A stretch of 43,456 nucleotides of DNA from an uncultured Prevotella sp. (GCA_905236455.1 CAJOPT010000114.1:1-43456), one strand, 5' to 3'. Shown: positions 16,456-26,444, counted from the first letter of the stretch. Numbers and translations are program-made. The notes: generated from the letters alone by a model not told the origin.

Positions 16456-17154
16456 ATGATGGCTGACTATAAAGTACTAATTGCAGAGGACGAGGTGAAC
16501 ATATCCGACTTTGTAAGTCGCGGACTTACAGATTTCGGCTATGACGTTACGGCAGTCTCAGATGGCGCCGCAGCCTGGAAGTTATTGCAGGACTCTCCGG
16601 CATTCGACCTCATAATCTTAGATATCCGCATGTCGAAGATGTCGGGGTTGGAGGTTTGCCGGTTATACCGCGACAACTATGGTTTCTCCACCCCAGTCAT
16701 CATGCTTACCGCCCTTGGCACTACCGATGACATTGTCATGGGGCTGCATGCCGGTGCTGATGACTATCTTGTAAAACCGTTCAAGTTCAAGGAACTGGTT
16801 GCCCGCATACAAGCCCATTTGCGCAGGAAGAAAGAGATGACAAGCGGGCAATGCCTTACTTGCTGTGACCTCATGTTGGATCCGTCAAGCCACAAGGCGT
16901 TTTACAAAGACAAGAGTGCCGAGTTGAGCATTAAGGAATACCGTTTGCTGGAGTATCTCATTCGTCACAAGGGAGAGATTCTCTCCCGCAGACAACTGCT
17001 TAGAGACGTATGGGACAAGGACTTTGACACAAACACAAACATCGTTGACGTGTATGTACGCTATCTACGCAACAAGATAGATGACACCTTCAACATCAAG
17101 CTAATACATACCATCATTGGCAAAGGGTATATGATACAAGAGGAAAAACAATGA
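16456..17154 (+). CDS. OmpR-family response regulator
   Basis: 232 residues, cytoplasmic DNA-binding regulator. The receiver domain (about 5-120) has acidic pocket E11-D12, phospho-acceptor D56 in LIILDIRMS, a TALG switch Thr at 85 and K107 in YLVKPF. The C-terminal winged helix (about 135-230) has SIKEYRLLEYLIRHKGEILSRRQLL and IVDVYVRYLRNKID, typical of OmpR/PhoB regulators. Two adjacent ATGs (16456, 16459) are possible starts; the promoter at 16434 excludes longer readings. The partner histidine kinase gene starts 10 bases after its stop, making a standard pair. The target genes cannot be read here. Confidence 0.9.
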   Translation: MMADYKVLIAEDEVNISDFVSRGLTDFGYDVTAVSDGAAAWKLLQDSPAFDLIILDIRMSKMSGLEVCRLYRDNYGFSTPVIMLTALGTTDDIVMGLHAGADDYLVKPFKFKELVARIQAHLRRKKEMTSGQCLTCCDLMLDPSSHKAFYKDKSAELSIKEYRLLEYLIRHKGEILSRRQLLRDVWDKDFDTNTNIVDVYVRYLRNKIDDTFNIKLIHTIIGKGYMIQEEKQ

Positions 17155-17164
17155 ATCCACGAAT

Positions 17165-18349
17165 ATGAGTGACAGCCGTAGGATACCGTTCATATATTTA
17201 ACCATTACCATTGCCTTAGTGGTGATAGCAGGTATTATGTACTATATCTTTGCATCCCGCTACACTCAGGAACTATATTATAAATATCTTCATGAAAAAG
17301 CCCATTTCATCGGTATAGAGAAGTTTGACAAAGACGAGCTTGACAGTGTGAAATACCAGAATATAGTGAACCAGAGGAAGAACTCCATCCCCACCTCTGA
17401 GGAGCTATTCATCAGGATTACAGACCCAAACGCCGACAACAAGTTATCGGAATATCTCAGTGCGGACGAGATTGCCACTTTGAAAGAAGAAAAAGAAGTT
17501 GACTTTTATAAAAATAGGAAAGTAGGCTCAGCCATTATACTCGACGACAACTCTGGCACATACGCGGTAGTCGTCATCAGCAACAACCCATACGTAAACG
17601 AGATTGCCAAGACCATTGGCTGGAGCACGTTCGCATTAGCTGTATTTGCCACCATAATACTTTATCTCATCAGCCGCCTATATGCCATACGCATTGTCGA
17701 CCGCATAAAAAGTGACTACATGACGGAGAAGCTCTTCATGAACAATGCGTCACATGAGATCAACAACCCCCTTACCGCCATTCAGGGCGAATGTGAGATT
17801 ACGCTAATGAAAGACCGCACGGTAGAGGAATACAAGAACTCCATGCAACGTATTGCCAACGAGACCGACCGCATCATTGACATCATTAGTCAGCTCCTAC
17901 ACTTCTCCAATACTCTTTCAGAAGAGTATACCCCCGACTCACTCGACAGAGTGCGTATGTCAACATTTATGGAACAGTTTAAGACCCCGGACACAAACAT
18001 AAAGATAATTAATGACTTCTATGTGTACATCCGTGAGGACCTTCTGCTCATTGCCGTGCGCAATATTATAAACAATGCCCGCAAATATTCTGACGGCAAA
18101 GCCATTACCGTGACCATAAACAAAGGAATGCTAAACATAGCAGACCAAGGCATCGGTATTCCGACAGAAGAGATTCAGCATATCTTCAAACCATTCTATC
18201 GCGCGGAGAACACCAGCAAATATGAAGGACATGGCATTGGGCTTCCTCTGTCAAAAGCCATTTTTGAGAAGTTCGGTGCCAACATTTACGTAAGCTCCTC
18301 ACCCAACAAAGGAGCCAATTTCACTATCACGTTCACGAAATATGATTAG
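17165..18349 (+). CDS. Membrane sensor histidine kinase
   Basis: 394 residues. Transmembrane segments at about 8-29 and 152-170 enclose a periplasmic sensor region of about 120 residues with no recognisable ligand motif. The H box is NNASHEINNPLTAI (H197), which departs from the usual SHELRTPL. The catalytic domain is complete: N box NIINNARKY (300-308), G1 DQGIGIP (327-333), F box FKPFYRAEN and G2 GHGIGLPL. It would phosphorylate the OmpR-type regulator encoded just upstream. It is followed by an AT-rich hairpin (TTAATTTCTT/AAGAAATTAA, 18357-18387) without a T-run, either a weak terminator or an operator. Confidence 0.88.
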   Translation: MSDSRRIPFIYLTITIALVVIAGIMYYIFASRYTQELYYKYLHEKAHFIGIEKFDKDELDSVKYQNIVNQRKNSIPTSEELFIRITDPNADNKLSEYLSADEIATLKEEKEVDFYKNRKVGSAIILDDNSGTYAVVVISNNPYVNEIAKTIGWSTFALAVFATIILYLISRLYAIRIVDRIKSDYMTEKLFMNNASHEINNPLTAIQGECEITLMKDRTVEEYKNSMQRIANETDRIIDIISQLLHFSNTLSEEYTPDSLDRVRMSTFMEQFKTPDTNIKIINDFYVYIREDLLLIAVRNIINNARKYSDGKAITVTINKGMLNIADQGIGIPTEEIQHIFKPFYRAENTSKYEGHGIGLPLSKAIFEKFGANIYVSSSPNKGANFTITFTKYD

Positions 18350-18419
18350 ACTGGGATTAATTTCTTACGGCTGACAAAAGAAATTAACGCCATTTGTTCT
18401 CGCTTACTTGATTTTTTAG

Positions 18420-18427
18420 TATCTTTG
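18420..18427 (+). promoter_or_regulatory. -7 promoter box of purL
   Basis: TATCTTTG fits TAnnTTTG, with a TTTG at 18393-18396 further upstream. The start site would fall near 18434, so the ATG at 18458 is the first usable codon and the longer frame beginning at 18425 is excluded. Confidence 0.55.
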
Positions 18428-18457
18428 CAGCATAATAATAATCAAATAGACAAAGAC

Positions 18458-21400
18458 ATGATTTTTTTCTTCAAACCCATCAATGGGAGCATCATTGCAA
18501 CAGAGGCTGACCATCAGCTCAACAAAGACGAAAAAGACAAGTTATGCTGGCTATACGGTAATGCCGCATATCTGGAAGAAGAGCAGTTGACAGGATTCTT
18601 TATCGGTCCTCGTCGGGAGATGGTTACGCCATGGAGTACCAATGCGGTAGAGATCACACAGAATATGAACCTTCAAGGTATCAGCCGCATAGAGGAATAT
18701 TTCCCAGTAGACAACTCCAAGCTCACTAAAGACAATGAAGTTCCCGCTGACCTTTACGACCCGATGCTTCAGCGAGTATACCAAGGGTTGGACCAGAACA
18801 TCTTTACCATCAATATTGAGCCGGCTCCCATAAAGCATGTGGATGACTTGGAGAGATTCAATGAAGAGGAAGGTCTTGCCTTGTCACCAGAGGAGATTGA
18901 GTATTTGCACCAAATAGAGAAGCAAAACGGGCGACCGCTTACCGACTCCGAGATCTTCGGCTTTGCACAGATTAACTCCGAGCATTGCAGACATAAGATC
19001 TTTGGAGGAACCTTCATTATTGACGGTGAAGAGAAGGAGAGCTCTCTCTTTGCCATGATAAAAAAGACTACCGCGGAGCATCCTGGAAAGATTCTTTCAG
19101 CATATAAAGATAATGTGGCTTTCTCACAAGGACCAGTCATTGAACAGTTCGCCCCTGCCGACCAAAGCACCAGCGACTGGTTCCAAGTGAAAGACATTGA
19201 GAGTGTTATCTCTTTGAAGGCAGAGACACACAACTTCCCGACAACCGTGGAGCCTTTCAACGGTGCCGCGACAGGTACCGGCGGTGAGATCCGCGACCGT
19301 ATGGGCGGCGGTGTAGGCTCCTGGCCTATCGCAGGTACGGCGGTGTATATGACTGCTTATCCAAGAATCTCAGAAGACTCAAAGCTAATCCGCGACTGGG
19401 AGGACATTCTTCCTGTACGAGAGTGGCTTTACCAGACCCCAGAGCAAATACTCATCAAGGCATCAAACGGCGCCAGCGATTTTGGCAACAAGTTCGGTCA
19501 ACCACTTATTTGCGGTTCCGTGCTCACGTTCGAGCATCAGGAAACCACAAAAGACGGAGAGGCAGACAAGGGTGGCACCAAATACGCATACGACAAAGTA
19601 ATAATGCTTGCCGGCGGTGTAGGCTACGGCAAGAAACGTGACTGCTTGAAGAAAGAACCACAGAAAGGCAACAAGATCGTTGTCGTGGGTGGTGACAACT
19701 ACCGTATTGGACTTGGCGGCGGTTCCGTATCATCAGTAGACACAGGACGCTACAGCAATGGTATCGAGCTGAACGCTGTGCAGCGCGCAAACCCGGAGAT
19801 GCAAAAGCGCGCCTATAACCTCGTTCGCGCATTGGTAGAAGAAGACAACAACCCTGTAGTGTCCATCCACGACCATGGCAGCGCCGGTCACCTTAACTGT
19901 CTGTCAGAGCTTGTTGAGGAATGTGGTGGTGAGATAGACATGGCAAAGCTCCCTATTGGCGACAAGACACTGTCTGCCAAGGAGATTATTGCCAACGAGA
20001 GTCAGGAACGCATGGGACTACTCATCGACGAGAGGCATATCGACCATGTACGCCAGATTGCTGAGCGTGAGCGCGCACCTCTATATGTTGTCGGTGAGAC
20101 AACTGGTGACGCCCACTTCTCATTCAGGCAAGCCGATGGTTTAAAGCCATTTGACTTAGACGTTGCCCAGATGTTCGGGCACTCGCCGAAGACTATCATG
20201 AGAGACGAGACAGTGACACACCGTTATGACGATGTTGACTATCCAGGAAAATCCGATGGCACTAAAGTCTCTGAAGAGCAACTTAACACATATATCGAAC
20301 GAGTCCTTCAATTAGAAGCCGTAGCTTGTAAGGACTGGCTGACAAACAAGGTTGACCGCAGTGTGACAGGTAAGATTGCGCGCCAGCAATGTCAGGGAGA
20401 GATACAACTACCACTGAGCGATTGCGGTGTGGTAGCTTTGGACTATCGTGGAAAGAAAGGTATTGCCACTGCCATCGGCCACGCACCACAGGCTGGACTG
20501 GCATCACCAGAGGCAGGCTCCGTACTCTCTGTCGCCGAAGCCTTGACAAACTTAGTATGGGCACCTTTGGAAGACGGACTTGGCAGCGTATCACTCTCAG
20601 CTAACTGGATGTGGCCCTGTCGCTCACAGAAAGGTGAGGACACCCGTTTGTTCAATGCTGTCAAAGCATTGTCAGACTTCTGCTGTGAGATTGGCGTAAA
20701 CGTACCTACAGGTAAAGACTCCCTGTCACTGACTCAGCAATATCCCAACGGAGAGAAGATTATCTCCCCGGGAACAGTCATTGTCAGTGCCGGTGGTGAG
20801 GTCAGTGATGTCAAGAAAGTTGTGTCACCCGTTGTTGTCAATGACAAAAACTCTTCTCTCTACCATATTGACTTCAGTTTCGATGAGCAACGTTTAGGCG
20901 GCAGCGCCTTCGCACAGAGCATGAAGAAAGTTGGCGACGATGTCCCTACCGTAAAGAATCCCGAGTATTTCGTTGATTGTTTCAACGCTGTTCAAAAGCT
21001 GATTGAGAAGGGTTGGGTAATGGCAGGACACGACATCAGTGCCGGCGGACTGATTACGGCATTGTTAGAGATGTGCTTTGCCAATACCACTGGTGGCATG
21101 CACATTAACTTATTTAATCTGAACAGCAACGATATCATAAAGACTCTCTTTGCAGAAAACCCAGGTGTCATCATTCAGGTATCCGACCGCTATAAGACTG
21201 AGTTGGCAGCCTTCTTGGAAGACGAAGGCATCGGTTTCGCAAAGATTGGTTATCCCACACCGAAAGAACGTACGCTGGTCTTCAAGCAAGAAGATAAAGA
21301 ATACCAGTTCGACATCGACAGTCTGCGTGACACATGGTATAAGACATCATATCTGCTCGACCGTAAACAGAGCTTCAACGGCATGGCGGCAGAACGATAT

Positions 21401-22249
21401 AAGAACTACAAGCTGCAGCCGATAGAGATGGTCTTTAACAAAGACTTCACCGGCAAGCTCTCACAATATCACCTGTCTCCTGTACACACTACAAGCAACA
21501 GCCATCCAAAGGCTGCCATTATACGTGAGAAGGGAACCAACGGAGAGCGTGAGATGGCATACTCACTCTATCTTGCCGGCTTTGACGTAAAGGATGTTAT
21601 GATGACAGACCTCATCAGTGGACGAGAGTCCCTCGAAGAAGTTAACATGATTGTTTTCTGCGGAGGTTTCTCCAACAGTGACGTGCTCGGCAGTGCCAAA
21701 GGATGGGCAGGCGCATTCCTTTACAACCCCAAGGCAAAGGAAGCACTTGACAAGTTCTATGCCCGTGAGGACACCCTCTCACTCGGTATCTGTAACGGAT
21801 GTCAGCTGATGGTAGAGCTGGGACTTACCGGTGCCAAAGATGCAAAGATGCTGCATAATGTCTCTCACAAGTTTGAGAGTGAGTTTATATCACTGGCTAT
21901 AACTGAGAACAATAGTGTGATGTTCGGAAGCCTCAGCGGAAACAAGCTTGGCATCTGGGTAGCACATGGCGAAGGACGTTTCTCACTTCCTGAGCCAGAG
22001 AGTGAATACAACATCATTGCAAAATACAATCATGCCGGATATCCTGCCAACCCTAACGGCTCTGACTATAATGTGGCTGGAATATGCTCTGCCGACGGAC
22101 GCCATCTCGCCATGATGCCTCACCTTGAGCGCGCCATCTTCCCATGGCAGAACGCATGGTACCCACTCGACCATAAGCAAGACGAGATAACTCCGTGGAT
22201 AGAGGCTTTTGTAAATGCCCGCAAGTGGATAGAGAGCAAGTCTGTATAA
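18458..22249 (+). CDS. purL: Phosphoribosylformylglycinamidine synthase (single-chain)
   Basis: 1263 residues from the ATG at 18458. It catalyses ATP- and glutamine-dependent conversion of FGAR to FGAM, the fourth step of purine synthesis, in the cytoplasm. It has the length and order of the large single-chain type: an N-terminal domain, two AIRS-like synthase halves (GFAQINSEHCRHKIFGGTF, SLKAETHNFPTTVEPFNGAATGTGGEIRDR, GKDSLSLTQQYPNGE, AGHDISAGGL), then a C-terminal glutaminase domain. In the glutaminase domain LGICNGCQLM holds the nucleophile C1112, followed by WVAHGEGRF and PHLERAIFPWQ. It stands first in a plus-strand run with two transporter halves and a nuclease, but the link is probably only transcriptional. 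Confidence 0.96.
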   Translation: MIFFFKPINGSIIATEADHQLNKDEKDKLCWLYGNAAYLEEEQLTGFFIGPRREMVTPWSTNAVEITQNMNLQGISRIEEYFPVDNSKLTKDNEVPADLYDPMLQRVYQGLDQNIFTINIEPAPIKHVDDLERFNEEEGLALSPEEIEYLHQIEKQNGRPLTDSEIFGFAQINSEHCRHKIFGGTFIIDGEEKESSLFAMIKKTTAEHPGKILSAYKDNVAFSQGPVIEQFAPADQSTSDWFQVKDIESVISLKAETHNFPTTVEPFNGAATGTGGEIRDRMGGGVGSWPIAGTAVYMTAYPRISEDSKLIRDWEDILPVREWLYQTPEQILIKASNGASDFGNKFGQPLICGSVLTFEHQETTKDGEADKGGTKYAYDKVIMLAGGVGYGKKRDCLKKEPQKGNKIVVVGGDNYRIGLGGGSVSSVDTGRYSNGIELNAVQRANPEMQKRAYNLVRALVEEDNNPVVSIHDHGSAGHLNCLSELVEECGGEIDMAKLPIGDKTLSAKEIIANESQERMGLLIDERHIDHVRQIAERERAPLYVVGETTGDAHFSFRQADGLKPFDLDVAQMFGHSPKTIMRDETVTHRYDDVDYPGKSDGTKVSEEQLNTYIERVLQLEAVACKDWLTNKVDRSVTGKIARQQCQGEIQLPLSDCGVVALDYRGKKGIATAIGHAPQAGLASPEAGSVLSVAEALTNLVWAPLEDGLGSVSLSANWMWPCRSQKGEDTRLFNAVKALSDFCCEIGVNVPTGKDSLSLTQQYPNGEKIISPGTVIVSAGGEVSDVKKVVSPVVVNDKNSSLYHIDFSFDEQRLGGSAFAQSMKKVGDDVPTVKNPEYFVDCFNAVQKLIEKGWVMAGHDISAGGLITALLEMCFANTTGGMHINLFNLNSNDIIKTLFAENPGVIIQVSDRYKTELAAFLEDEGIGFAKIGYPTPKERTLVFKQEDKEYQFDIDSLRDTWYKTSYLLDRKQSFNGMAAERYKNYKLQPIEMVFNKDFTGKLSQYHLSPVHTTSNSHPKAAIIREKGTNGEREMAYSLYLAGFDVKDVMMTDLISGRESLEEVNMIVFCGGFSNSDVLGSAKGWAGAFLYNPKAKEALDKFYAREDTLSLGICNGCQLMVELGLTGAKDAKMLHNVSHKFESEFISLAITENNSVMFGSLSGNKLGIWVAHGEGRFSLPEPESEYNIIAKYNHAGYPANPNGSDYNVAGICSADGRHLAMMPHLERAIFPWQNAWYPLDHKQDEITPWIEAFVNARKWIESKSV

Positions 22250-22285
22250 ACAGTAAATAAGCTATATAACATATAAAGGTATATT

Positions 22286-22828
22286 ATGAACATCTATTGG
22301 GATAGCTTCAAGACCTTCTTCAAGATTGGCGCCTTCACCTTGGGAGGTGGATATGCCATGATACCGATCATCGAAAACGAGGTCGTTGACAAACGCCAAT
22401 GGATAGACAAGAAAGAATTCCTGGACCTCATTGCAATAGCACAAAGCTGTCCAGGTGTGTTTGCTGCCAATATCAGCATCTTTATAGGCTATCGTATGAG
22501 GAAGGTAAAGGGAGCCGTATGTGCCTGCTTAGGAACAGTGCTACCCTCTTTCCTTATAATTCTGCTTATTGCGACCTTCTTCCACCGCTTTATGGATGTG
22601 CCATGGATTGCCGCTATGTTTAACGGAATACGTCCGGCTGTCGTGGCATTGATTGCCGTGCCGACCTTCAACCTTGCCAAGAGTGCCGGCATCTCACTTG
22701 CCAACTGCTGGATTCCCATTATCAGTGCCTTGCTGATATGGGCACTTGGTGTAAACCCGATATATATCATCATTACCGCCGGGTTGTGTGGTTTCCTATA
22801 CGGACAATTCGTAAAGCCAACAGAATGA
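22286..22828 (+). CDS. Chromate transporter family protein, first half (CHR domain)
   Basis: 180 residues, a single CHR domain with about five or six membrane segments. Conserved pieces are TFFKIGAFTLGGGYAMIPIIENEVV (residues about 9-33) and AIAQSCPGVFAANISIFIGYR (near 49-69), plus a second FNGIRPAVVALI segment. In many bacteria chromate transporters are encoded as pairs of short CHR proteins like this one and its neighbour, which starts 38 bases after the stop. They are thought to work together as an anion transporter. The physiological substrate in an anaerobe is uncertain. Confidence 0.85.
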   Translation: MNIYWDSFKTFFKIGAFTLGGGYAMIPIIENEVVDKRQWIDKKEFLDLIAIAQSCPGVFAANISIFIGYRMRKVKGAVCACLGTVLPSFLIILLIATFFHRFMDVPWIAAMFNGIRPAVVALIAVPTFNLAKSAGISLANCWIPIISALLIWALGVNPIYIIITAGLCGFLYGQFVKPTE

Positions 22829-22866
22829 TTTGAGTTATGAGTTAAATAATAAACCTAAAAAAGGAC

Positions 22867-23442
22867 ATGATATTCATTGAGCTGTTCTATACATTCTTTA
22901 TAATAGGACTCTTCGGATTCGGGGGAGGCTACGGAATGCTGTCGCTAATACAGACAGAGACGGTTATACACCATCAATGGCTATCATCGGCTGAGTTCAC
23001 TAACATCGTGGCAATATCACAGATGACACCTGGACCAATTGGAATAAACTCCGCAACATATTGCGGCTATACCGCTGTGCATAACGCAGGATACGACGGC
23101 ATTATAGCTATGGCAGGCAGTGCCACTGCCACCTTTGCCCTTGTGCTGCCATCTCTGATTTTAATGATTCTCATCAGCAAGCTACTGATGAAATACATGA
23201 ACACACCTGTCGTACAGTCGATATTCACTGGACTACGCCCCGTAGTAGTAGGTCTGCTTGCCGCAGCTACACTACTCCTTTGCAATGAGGACAACTTCGG
23301 CTCTCCTGTAACGACGCCATGGCAATTCTGGATTAGCATCCTCTTGTTTGCCGCCACGTTCTATGGTACTAAGATCCTGAAAATAAATCCAATACGGATG
23401 ATATGCTATGCGGCTGTCGCCGGACTGGTATTACTATACTGA
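22867..23442 (+). CDS. Chromate transporter family protein, second half (CHR domain)
   Basis: 191 residues, a CHR domain with FGFGGGYGMLSLIQTETV (about residues 17-34), AISQMTPGPIGINSATYCGY (near 50-69) and FTGLRPVVVGLLAAATLL, the counterpart of the first half upstream. An AAAAAAGGAC stretch just before the ATG resembles a ribosome-binding site. The secreted nuclease gene starts 13 bases after the stop. The two halves share the same topology but not the same sequence, as expected for an antiparallel pair. Function as for the upstream half. Confidence 0.85.
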   Translation: MIFIELFYTFFIIGLFGFGGGYGMLSLIQTETVIHHQWLSSAEFTNIVAISQMTPGPIGINSATYCGYTAVHNAGYDGIIAMAGSATATFALVLPSLILMILISKLLMKYMNTPVVQSIFTGLRPVVVGLLAAATLLLCNEDNFGSPVTTPWQFWISILLFAATFYGTKILKINPIRMICYAAVAGLVLLY

Positions 23443-23455
23443 TAATTAAATAATT

Positions 23456-24487
23456 ATGAAAAGACTGCTATCAACCTTAATGACATTCGTCCTGGCTTTA
23501 ACAGCATTCGCACAGGACGAGCCTAACGCATTGCGTTACTATTTAAAAGACGGTACGACCTACGAGGTCTTGCTCTCAAAAATAAAGCAGATAAACAAGC
23601 TCAATGACGCCTGCTTTGTCAATGAGTTCAATGACAATACCGAAAAGGTTATCCTTTTCAGCGAGCTTGACAGCATGGTGTTCGTCCATGTCGACATAGA
23701 ACCTTCTGACGCCAATGTCAACAGAAACACAGAACCAGGAACATGGCGCCTGGAGATTCCACACCTCAATGCTTATGGCTCCAATAATCTATTTATAGAG
23801 AAGAGCACCGCAGACTATGGTGTGACATACGCACTGGAATGGGACTGTGACAAGAAAAGCCAACGATGGACATGCTATCAGTTCCATAATGGCATCCCCG
23901 ACAATGGAGTAGGCAGGAACAATGACTGGCAGGATGACTACGATATACCGTATGCCTACCGCACGCATACCAACGACTATACCGGTTCGGGCTATTCCCG
24001 CGGTCACATGTGCATGTCGAACGACCGTCAGGCATCTGAGGAGCAGAACAAACAGACGTTCTACATGAGCAATGCGCATCCTCAGCACCAGAATCATAAC
24101 GGCGGACTGTGGCTTACCTTAGAGAACATCGTAAATAAATGGGGAAACAACAGTTCCTTCCGAGACACACTTTACGTTGTGAAAGCAGGAACCATCGACA
24201 ATGACCAGATTCTCGGTACGACAAACAGCTCCAAGACTTCTGCCCATCTTCTCATCCCGAAATATTTCTATATGGCTATCCTCTGTGTAAAGAACGGAGA
24301 ATACAAAGCCATTGGCTTCTGGACGGAACATACAAGTGAGTCTATCACGAAGGCAAAGGGACGTGATTATGCCGTAAGCATCCGTGAACTGGAAGAGAGA
24401 ACCGGCATAGACTTTTTCTGTAACCTTCCCGATGAAATCGAAGAAAAAGTAGAGACAAACTATAATCTCAGCGACTGGGGATTATAG
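23456..24487 (+). CDS. Secreted DNA/RNA non-specific endonuclease
   Basis: 343 residues. Signal peptide MKRLLSTLMTFVLALTAFAQ. A small N-terminal domain (about 21-95) contains DGTTYEVLLSKIKQI, a motif often attached to Bacteroidales exported proteins. The catalytic domain is of the Serratia-nuclease type (Endonuclease_NS, about 97-325): GYSRGHMCMSNDR has the RGH catalytic histidine (H184), and FYMSNAHPQHQNHNGGLWLTLE has the metal-binding Asn/Glu region. It would degrade extracellular nucleic acids, perhaps for nucleotide scavenging, which may be why it travels with purL; that link is inference. It is the last gene before a bidirectional-looking terminator. Confidence 0.88.
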   Translation: MKRLLSTLMTFVLALTAFAQDEPNALRYYLKDGTTYEVLLSKIKQINKLNDACFVNEFNDNTEKVILFSELDSMVFVHVDIEPSDANVNRNTEPGTWRLEIPHLNAYGSNNLFIEKSTADYGVTYALEWDCDKKSQRWTCYQFHNGIPDNGVGRNNDWQDDYDIPYAYRTHTNDYTGSGYSRGHMCMSNDRQASEEQNKQTFYMSNAHPQHQNHNGGLWLTLENIVNKWGNNSSFRDTLYVVKAGTIDNDQILGTTNSSKTSAHLLIPKYFYMAILCVKNGEYKAIGFWTEHTSESITKAKGRDYAVSIRELEERTGIDFFCNLPDEIEEKVETNYNLSDWGL

Positions 24488-24497
24488 AAATAGCCAA

Positions 24498-24541
24498 CAG
24501 GAGCTTGAGCTGTCTGCCGACCGCTCAAGCTCCTGACATAT
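24498..24541. terminator. Terminator between convergent nuclease and neopullulanase genes
   Basis: A perfect 13-bp stem CAGGAGCTTGAGC/GCTCAAGCTCCTG (24498-24510 and 24523-24535) with a 12-nt loop is followed on the plus strand by an AT-rich stretch with T6 (ACATATTATTTTTTAT). It sits between two converging genes and could serve both. Confidence 0.85.
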
Positions 24542-24556
24542 TATTTTTTATAAAAC

Positions 24557-26443
24557 CTAAAACTCAAGAACCATTACCTGTCTCTGCGACAATGGGACAT
24601 CTTTTGTCAGGTCTATACGCTGACCCGTTGTTACGTCATGTGCCTCTGTCGCCGTACCGATGACCTCGGCATAACGCCCCACCTCAAGTTTGTTCTTGGC
24701 ACGCTTACCATTGAGGACTGTAAGCACAGTTTTGCCATTATACACTCTGGCGATGACATAGACGCCATGCCACGGTATGAACTGTTTTTGTGAGCCCTTG
24801 ATGATTACATCATTGCCCTGTCGCCAATGGAGAAGGCGGGAAGTCCAGTCAAACATCGCATTTTCTGCATTAGTACGTCCCTCACGTTTGAAACAGTTAC
24901 GCTCATCACCCGAGAAGCCGCCAGGGAAGTCTTTTCTGACATTTCCATCGGTAACCTCTTTCGTTCCGTTCATCAGGATCTCCGTGCCATAATACAGCTG
25001 TGGCGTGCGTTTAATGGTCAGCAATAAAGCCATTGCCTGCTTCAGAGCAGTGGAATCCTTACCATTACCCAAGAAACGATCGGTGTCGTGATTCTCTATG
25101 AATGCCATCACATGAGTAGGGTCTTCATAGAGGTAGTCATATACCAGCGAGTTATATATACGGTTAAAGCCTTTCCACCAGTCATCGGTCTCCTCATGCT
25201 TTGCCTGACTGAGCTTGTCAAAGAAGCTGAAATCCATAACCGTAGGCAGATATGAGTTTTGCGTGGTGAGACGGGAATCCTTTTGCCATGCCGCAGTATA
25301 CGCAGGCTCTGTCACCCAGGTCTCTCCCACCGTGTTGAAATCAGGATATTCCTCAGCCAGCTCCTTCATCCACCGTGACATGCCAGTACGGTCTGCATAG
25401 GGATAAGTATCCATGCGGATACCATCGATACCCACAGTCTCTATCCACCAGATGCTATTCTGAATAAGATATGTCATCAGATGAGGGTTTTTCTGGTTAA
25501 GATCGGGCATAGTTGGCACAAACCACCCGTCTACCGTCTCTTTCAGATCAACGTCAGAAGCGTATGGATCCATCACCGGCGTGAGTTTATAGCTGGTTTG
25601 CATGAAGGAGGTGCCTGTAGGGTCGGAGGAGCCATTCGACTCCTTCAGCCATCCTGGCAGGTTTATCCAGTCCTTGGACGGCATGTCGGCAACCCATGGA
25701 TGCTCAAATCCACAATGGTTGAAAATCATGTCCATGACTATCTTAAGTCCCTGCCGGTGGGCTTCATCCACCAACCGGCGGTATTCCTCGTTAGTGCCAA
25801 AGCGCGGGTCGACACGGTAATAATCCGTCGTGGCATAACCGTGATATGTCGAGAAACCGTTATCGGTATCGGGTGAGTTATTCTCCAACACAGGTGTAAA
25901 CCACAAAGCCGTCACACCAAGCTCCTTGAAATAGTCAAGATGCTGGCGGATGCCTTCCAAGTCACCGCCATGGCGCAGAGATGGTTTCGTACGGTCGTTT
26001 ACATACTTACGCATTCCCTTTATCTGGTCATTATCACTCCTGCCAGACGCAAAGCGGTCAGGCATGAGCATGTAAAGCACATCCGCATTAGTGAACCCCA
26101 TCCGCTTGTCACCTGCCATCTCACGTTGTCTCAACTGATACGCAACCTTTGTCTTGTCAAAGCGTAAGGTCATCGTACCTGGCTGTGCTCCATGAAGATT
26201 CATGTATACAAGCAAATAGTTTGGAGAGTCAAGCCTTACCACACTGTCAACCCTTGCACCGGGATAGTCGGTCGTGACATTCTTCACCGCAGTGATATTC
26301 TGTCCGTAAACCATCAACTGCACTGTAGGGTTTTTCATCCCGACATACCAGTCAGTAGGATCTATACGACTGATTTTAACACCTGCTGCCTTCATGACAA
26401 TAACACTCACTAAGAAACTGAAAAATAATATAGTCCTCTTCAT
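24557..26443 (-). CDS. Exported GH13 neopullulanase/cyclomaltodextrinase, SusA-like
   Basis: 628 residues. A signal peptide to about residue 20 precedes an N-terminal beta domain of the Cyc-maltodext_N type (KISRIDPTDWYVGMKNPTVQ, 23-42; to about 105). The GH13 barrel (about 120-530) has IFNHC (240-244), GIRMD with nucleophile D345, TVGE with acid/base E374 and FIENHD with D453. A C-terminal beta domain (about 545-628) follows, giving the architecture of the periplasmic B. thetaiotaomicron SusA. It would open pullulan, maltodextrin or cyclodextrin in the periplasm. It starts 1 base after the pullulanase stop (TGATATG), so the two are surely co-transcribed. Unlike the plus-strand amylase it has no C-terminal tail. 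No SusC/SusD pair for starch is in the window. Confidence 0.87.
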   Translation of the reverse strand: MKRTILFFSFLVSVIVMKAAGVKISRIDPTDWYVGMKNPTVQLMVYGQNITAVKNVTTDYPGARVDSVVRLDSPNYLLVYMNLHGAQPGTMTLRFDKTKVAYQLRQREMAGDKRMGFTNADVLYMLMPDRFASGRSDNDQIKGMRKYVNDRTKPSLRHGGDLEGIRQHLDYFKELGVTALWFTPVLENNSPDTDNGFSTYHGYATTDYYRVDPRFGTNEEYRRLVDEAHRQGLKIVMDMIFNHCGFEHPWVADMPSKDWINLPGWLKESNGSSDPTGTSFMQTSYKLTPVMDPYASDVDLKETVDGWFVPTMPDLNQKNPHLMTYLIQNSIWWIETVGIDGIRMDTYPYADRTGMSRWMKELAEEYPDFNTVGETWVTEPAYTAAWQKDSRLTTQNSYLPTVMDFSFFDKLSQAKHEETDDWWKGFNRIYNSLVYDYLYEDPTHVMAFIENHDTDRFLGNGKDSTALKQAMALLLTIKRTPQLYYGTEILMNGTKEVTDGNVRKDFPGGFSGDERNCFKREGRTNAENAMFDWTSRLLHWRQGNDVIIKGSQKQFIPWHGVYVIARVYNGKTVLTVLNGKRAKNKLEVGRYAEVIGTATEAHDVTTGQRIDLTKDVPLSQRQVMVLEF

Positions 26444-26444
26444 A

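Noticed and set aside
18425..18457. PurL starting 11 codons earlier
   Set aside because: This stretch overlaps the -7 box at 18420-18427 and lies before or at the predicted transcription start; the family start MIFFFKP is at 18458.
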